A stretch of DNA of 36,100 nt from Chromobacterium alticapitis (GTDB lineage: Bacteria > Pseudomonadota > Gammaproteobacteria > Burkholderiales > Chromobacteriaceae), in NCBI RefSeq assembly GCF_002924365.1, contig NZ_PQWB01000175.1, positions 1-36,100 of the forward strand, read 5' to 3'. The notes below the pieces were generated by a model. That model was given only the letters and a program-made list of their open reading frames with translations, was not told the DNA's origin and ran no database searches. The translations under genes and the position numbers were made by a program. Positions 32,423-36,100 of the stretch are shown one piece after another. How positions within the stretch are numbered: position 1 is the stretch's first letter; the number at the start of each line of letters is the position of its first letter.

Positions 32423-32821
32423 TTAGCCTGGCGCGAGCTCCGGCAGCGGCGTCGACGCCAAACCCGGCATAGGGACATTGTCAGCGGCATGCCCGCTCGC
32501 CTGCCCAACCATCGCAGGCAGGCCATGCGCCGCGCGCGCCCTCAGACATTGCGGCGAACCGGCCTCCACCTCGCGGCAGGCGACTGGCCGCTGCGGATAA
32601 ATGCCGCACCCCACGCTGCCGCCCACCTCGCCCTGCAAGGCGACGCAACGCGGGGAGGCGGCCCAGGTGCCGCGCATGCAGCGGGTCCAGTCGTTGACTT
32701 TTTCGGTGAGCCGGCTCGGAACGGCGCCGCCGCCATCATCGGCCTCGGCCCAATAGAAAGAAACGCGAAAAGTGGCGCAACAAGCGCCGCAAGACAGGCA
32801 GGAATTGCTTTTTTCACTCAT
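32423..32821 (-). CDS. YkgJ family cysteine-cluster protein
   Basis: A 132-residue protein of the zinc/iron-chelating YkgJ type. The N-terminal cysteine motif SCLSCGACC (residues 8-16) and later Cys residues in WTRCMRG, PRCVAL, VGCGIYPQRPVACREVE and PQCLRA provide metal ligands. GIYPQRPVACREVEAGSP is the most conserved part of the family. The function in the cell is unknown. ATG 32821 was chosen because the cysteine motif begins soon after; an upstream TTG in frame is less likely. Confidence 0.88.
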   Translation of the reverse strand: MSEKSNSCLSCGACCATFRVSFYWAEADDGGGAVPSRLTEKVNDWTRCMRGTWAASPRCVALQGEVGGSVGCGIYPQRPVACREVEAGSPQCLRARAAHGLPAMVGQASGHAADNVPMPGLASTPLPELAPG

Positions 32822-32917
32822 GGCAAGCAAGAAAAACAGTTTACGAATCAGGCCCCAAAGGGAGGAGAAATGCGATTCGAATATTTTGTCAGTCCTGCTT
32901 GCCTATCTCAAGTAAAA

Positions 32918-34156
32918 CTATTTTGATGCGAGCCAGTCCGCCAGGCCCAAACCGGCCGCGCGGCCGCTAGCGAAACAGGCTGTCAGCAGATAGCCGCCGG
33001 TAGGCGCTTCCCAATCCAGCATTTCGCCGGCGCAGAACACGCCGGGCAAGGCCTTCAACATCTGCCGCTCGTCCAGCGCGGAAAAACATACGCCGCCGGC
33101 CGTGCTGATCGCCTCGTCTATCGGCCGCGAAGCAGTCAGTTTCACAGGCAAACGCTTGATCGCGGCGGCCAGCGCCGCCGGATTCTGGAAACTGTCCTTG
33201 TCCAGGCATTCGCGCAGCATGCCGGCGCGCGCGCCCTTCAGGTTCAGCCGGCTCTGCAAATGGCTGGACAGCGAGCGCGAGCCGCGCGGATGCGTCACTT
33301 CGGCCAATACCCTGGCCTCATCCCAGGCCGGGATCAGATCCAGGTAGCAGGTGGCGGCGCCGGCGCGGGCGATTTCGTCGCGCAGCAAGGCCGAACAGGC
33401 GTAGATCAGGCTGCCTTCGATGCCGCTCTTGGTGATCACGCATTCGCCGACACGCCGGAACGCTCGCCCATCGCCGCCCTCGAAAGACAAGCCGACGGAC
33501 TTCAGCGGCTCGCCGGCGAACTTGTCGGCGAAGAACTCGCTCCAGTCCGCGTCGAAGCCGCAATTGGACGGCAACAGCGGCGCGATGTCCACGCCCCGCT
33601 CGGCCAGCCACGGCAGCCAGCGGCCATCCGAGCCCAGCTTCTTCCAGCTGCCGCCGCCCAGCGCCAGCAGCGTCGCGTCGGCGCGCACCACCAACTCGCC
33701 ATCCGGCGTATCGAACTTCAGGCTGCCGTCGGCGTTCCAGCCCAGCCAACGATGGCGCACATGAATGCGCGCGCCGGCTTCGCGCAGCCGGCTGAGCCAG
33801 GCTCGCAGCAGCGGCGCGGCCTTCATTTCCTTGGGAAACACCCGGCCGGAACTGCCGACGAAAGTTTCCACCCCCAAACCATGCGCCCAGGCGCGCAGCG
33901 CATCGGCGTCAAAATCCCGCAGCAGCGGCTCGACCTGCTCCGCCCGCTCGCCGTAACGTCCGACGAAGGCCGGATATGGCTCGGAATGGGTAAGGTTGAG
34001 GCCGCCGATGCCGGCCAGCAGGAACTTGCGGCCCACGGACGGCATCGCGTCATACACATCCACCGCGAAACCGCGCCGCGTCAGCGCTTCCGCCGCCATC
34101 AAGCCCGCCGGCCCGCCGCCCATGACGGCGACCGCGCGCCCCTCTCCCACACTCAT
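32918..34156 (-). CDS. HI0933/YhiN-like FAD-dependent oxidoreductase (TIGR03862 type)
   Basis: A 412-residue flavoprotein. The N-terminal Rossmann FAD motif is VMGGGPAGLMAAEAL, followed by the family-specific GRKFLLAGIGGLNLTHS. LLALGGGSWKKLGSDG is a second nucleotide-contacting segment, and the C-terminal TAGGVCFSALDERQMLKALPGVFCAGEMLDWEAPTGGYLLTACFASGRAAG completes FAD binding. The reaction is unknown for the family. ATG 34156 has GGAG seven bases upstream and is preferred over ATG 34162 and 34171. It is divergent from the chemoreceptor gene. Confidence 0.9.
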   Translation of the reverse strand: MSVGEGRAVAVMGGGPAGLMAAEALTRRGFAVDVYDAMPSVGRKFLLAGIGGLNLTHSEPYPAFVGRYGERAEQVEPLLRDFDADALRAWAHGLGVETFVGSSGRVFPKEMKAAPLLRAWLSRLREAGARIHVRHRWLGWNADGSLKFDTPDGELVVRADATLLALGGGSWKKLGSDGRWLPWLAERGVDIAPLLPSNCGFDADWSEFFADKFAGEPLKSVGLSFEGGDGRAFRRVGECVITKSGIEGSLIYACSALLRDEIARAGAATCYLDLIPAWDEARVLAEVTHPRGSRSLSSHLQSRLNLKGARAGMLRECLDKDSFQNPAALAAAIKRLPVKLTASRPIDEAISTAGGVCFSALDERQMLKALPGVFCAGEMLDWEAPTGGYLLTACFASGRAAGLGLADWLASK

Positions 34157-34431
34157 ATCCATGCTCCGCATCCCATCCAGATCTCAACATAGCCGCCCGG
34201 CGGCAAGCGCGCGATTGTTGCAGAAAACGGCAGGCAACCCAAGCCCTGACAGCAAATCCGCCGCATCGGCAAGATTTATCGGCGTATTCCTTGATCTTCG
34301 CCAGATTTCAAGGTCTCAACTCAAACTAGAATCCTCCTGGCATAGCCATGCAGTGGACATGCCCAGCCGCGCGAGCGGCGACGATGACAACTCAGACACA
34401 CACAGGAGACGGGGCCCCGCCCCGGCAGGCG

Positions 34432-36060
34432 ATGAGAAAATTTTCCGACTGGCCGATCTGGCTGCGACTGACCGGCGCCATCTGGGGCTGCCTGGTGCTG
34501 GCATGGGGAGGACTGATCGCGTGGGAGACCCGCGCCAGCCGCGACATCGCGGTGGAGCAGGCGAAAGACCTCGCGCACAGCATGAATGAAATGACGCTGG
34601 CCGGCCTCACCGGCATGATGATCACCGGCACAGTGGGCCAGCGCGATGTTTTTCTGGATCAGATACGCGAATTGTCATCGGTGCGGGACTTGCGGGTGAT
34701 ACGCGGCGACGCGGTCAGCAAGCAGTTCGGCCCGGGCAATGCCGGCGACAAGGCCCGCGCCGGCGACGAAGTGGAGCGCGCCGCGCTCGCCGACGGCAAG
34801 CCGCGCGTCGAAATCGAGTCCACGCCGCAATTGGGCGAGCACCTGCGCGTGGTCTACCCCGCCCTGGCATCCTCCAACTATCTGGGCAAGAACTGCCTGG
34901 CCTGCCATCAGGTGGCGGACAAGACGCCGCTGGGCGCGGTCAGCATGCGCATCTCGCTGGAAAAGCCCTATGCCGCCGTGGACAGTTTCCGCGCGCAGAG
35001 CATCCTGTTCGCCCTGCTCGCCTCGCTGCCGCTCTTGGGCGTGGTCTATCTATTCATCCGCCGCTTCGTTACCCGCCCGCTGCGGGAAATGGCGGCCGGT
35101 CTGGCCGAACTGGCCAAGGGCGAAGGCGACCTGACGCGCCGGCTGCCGGCCCGCCACAACGACGAAATCGGCGCCACCGCCCGCCTGTTCAACCAGATGC
35201 TGGGCACGGTGGCCGGACTGGTGCGCCAGGTCAGCGAGAGCGCCGACGCGGTGGCCCAAGCCTCCCGCCGGCTCTCCGGCGGCGCCGGCCAGCTGGCCGC
35301 CAGCTCGCATCGCCAGAACAGCCAGTCCATGGCCGCCGCCGAGGCGGTGGAGCAACTGGCCAGCCACATCGGCGAAATCGCCGGCAAAGCCGAGCATGTC
35401 AGCAATGGCGCAGAGGAAAGCCTGCAGCGCTCGGAACAAGGCCGCCGCAGCCTGCGCCAGCTACAGCAGGAAGTGGGCCAGGTGGAGAACGCGGTGCGGC
35501 TGATGGCGCAGGCGGAAAGCGACCTGGTCAGCTCCACCACCGTCATCACCAATATGACCCGCGAGGTCAAGGAAATCGCCGAGCAAACCAATCTACTGGC
35601 GCTGAACGCGGCGATCGAGGCCGCCCGCGCCGGCGAGATGGGCCGCGGCTTCGCCGTGGTGGCCGACGAAGTGCGCAAGCTGGCGGAAAAATCCGCCCGT
35701 TCCGCCAGCGAGATAGACGCCGTCACCGGCTCGCTCAACGGCAAGACCGACGCGGTGCGGCAGGCGGTCAACGCCGGCTTGCAATCGCTGCAGGCCAGCC
35801 GGCAATCGACAGACAGCGTGGCCAGCGTGCTGGATGCGGCCAACCAGTCGGTTGCCGAAGTACGCAGCGGCCTGCGGCAAATCGTGGAAGTGACCGAACA
35901 GCAGCGCCGCACCAGCCAGGCGGTGAACGAGAACATCGACGCCATCGCCGGCATGGCGCGCGCCAACGACGCCGACATCCGCCAGACCGTGGGCGCGGCC
36001 GAAGAGCTGGAAGCCCTGGCGCAACGGCTGACCGATTCGGTGTCGCGTTTCCGGGTGTGA
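34432..36060 (+). CDS. Methyl-accepting chemotaxis protein with periplasmic CxxCH haem motif
   Basis: A 542-residue chemoreceptor. TM1 spans about residues 10-31 and TM2 189-209. The periplasmic domain between them carries CLACH (155-159), a c-type haem attachment site, within [32 protein letters not shown]. That resembles the Tll0287/DUF3365-like sensor domain. A HAMP domain follows (210-262). The signalling tip has [48 protein letters not shown]. There is no CheR-tethering pentapeptide at the C-terminus. In-frame ATGs at 34348 and 34384 would lengthen the N-terminus; none has a good RBS, so the start is uncertain. The signal may be redox, oxygen, NO or another haem ligand. Confidence 0.9.
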   Translation: MRKFSDWPIWLRLTGAIWGCLVLAWGGLIAWETRASRDIAVEQAKDLAHSMNEMTLAGLTGMMITGTVGQRDVFLDQIRELSSVRDLRVIRGDAVSKQFGPGNAGDKARAGDEVERAALADGKPRVEIESTPQLGEHLRVVYPALASSNYLGKNCLACHQVADKTPLGAVSMRISLEKPYAAVDSFRAQSILFALLASLPLLGVVYLFIRRFVTRPLREMAAGLAELAKGEGDLTRRLPARHNDEIGATARLFNQMLGTVAGLVRQVSESADAVAQASRRLSGGAGQLAASSHRQNSQSMAAAEAVEQLASHIGEIAGKAEHVSNGAEESLQRSEQGRRSLRQLQQEVGQVENAVRLMAQAESDLVSSTTVITNMTREVKEIAEQTNLLALNAAIEAARAGEMGRGFAVVADEVRKLAEKSARSASEIDAVTGSLNGKTDAVRQAVNAGLQSLQASRQSTDSVASVLDAANQSVAEVRSGLRQIVEVTEQQRRTSQAVNENIDAIAGMARANDADIRQTVGAAEELEALAQRLTDSVSRFRV

Positions 36061-36067
36061 GCGGCTG

Positions 36068-36084
36068 GGCCGGCAAAACCGGCC
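36068..36084 (+). terminator. Possible terminator of the chemoreceptor gene
   Basis: GGCCGG (36068-36073) and CCGGCC (36079-36084) form a 6-bp GC stem with loop CAAAA directly after the stop. No T-run follows, so it may instead protect the mRNA 3' end. Confidence 0.4.
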
Positions 36085-36100
36085 GCATCTGATACAACTA

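Noticed and set aside
33260-34192. 310-codon plus-strand frame
   Set aside because: It is antisense to the flavoprotein gene and composed of low-complexity Gln/Ala/Arg.
34276-34283. Perfect sigma-28 -10 sequence (GCCGATAA) on the minus strand near the chemoreceptor gene
   Set aside because: It points away from the chemoreceptor and has no TAAA at the required spacing; probably chance.

Overview
The window is GC-rich chromosomal DNA that most resembles a free-living betaproteobacterium of the Chromobacterium type (Neisseriales). That placement is an inference from base composition, compact operons and gene content (ArgP/LysE pair, several GNAT acetyltransferases, DusC, c-di-GMP and chemotaxis sensors). 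No rRNA or strict taxonomic marker is present. I count about 34 intact protein genes, one tRNA, two insertion sequences (one cut by the window edge, one decayed) and several clear intrinsic terminators.

Layout. 1-743: right end of an IS1595-family element, with a likely terminal repeat and 8-bp target duplication directly before the next gene. 747-4866: a same-strand run of small metabolic or modification enzymes (three GNAT-type proteins, a 4-oxalocrotonate tautomerase-like protein, an alpha/beta hydrolase, a periplasmic solute-binding protein, GrpB). 4976-6234: a DJ-1/PfpI protein facing a WYL-domain regulator. 6238-7253: a ParD-like protein whose gene overlaps a type I methionine aminopeptidase gene. 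7254-7450: a compact divergent control region with a shared palindromic -35, an AT-rich dyad and a chain of tiny leader frames ahead of an ABC-F gene. 9127-9886: a UmuD-like S24 protein with a basic N-terminal extension, and a 48-residue protein. 10221-15189: a cyclic-nucleotide-type MscS channel, DusC, a GNAT, DUF1653, an HDAC-like deacetylase and MsrA. 15269-20773: a sensor kinase/FixJ-type regulator pair followed closely by NAD kinase and RecN.

20774-22200 is a scar: a C-terminal gene fragment, a decayed IS5-family element (one frameshift, one in-frame stop) and tRNA-Ser(UGA). 22478-26097 holds a DEAD-box helicase, a secreted zinc peptidase coupled to a Sel1-like exported protein, and an SDR divergent from a LysR regulator. 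27071-31282 is a LysE-type exporter and its presumed regulator ArgP, separated by a large GAF/GGDEF/EAL protein whose N-terminus looks like a globin-coupled sensor without the haem-ligand histidine. 31389-36060 carries cytidine deaminase, a small basic protein, a YkgJ cysteine-cluster protein, an HI0933-type flavoprotein and a methyl-accepting chemotaxis protein with a CxxCH haem motif in its periplasmic domain.

The most unusual features are the control region and leader frames at 7274-7450, the ParD-like/MetAP pair, the His-less globin EAL protein inside the lysE-argP locus, the haem-motif chemoreceptor, and the coupled peptidase/Sel1 pair. No CRISPR array, prophage or classical defence island is visible.
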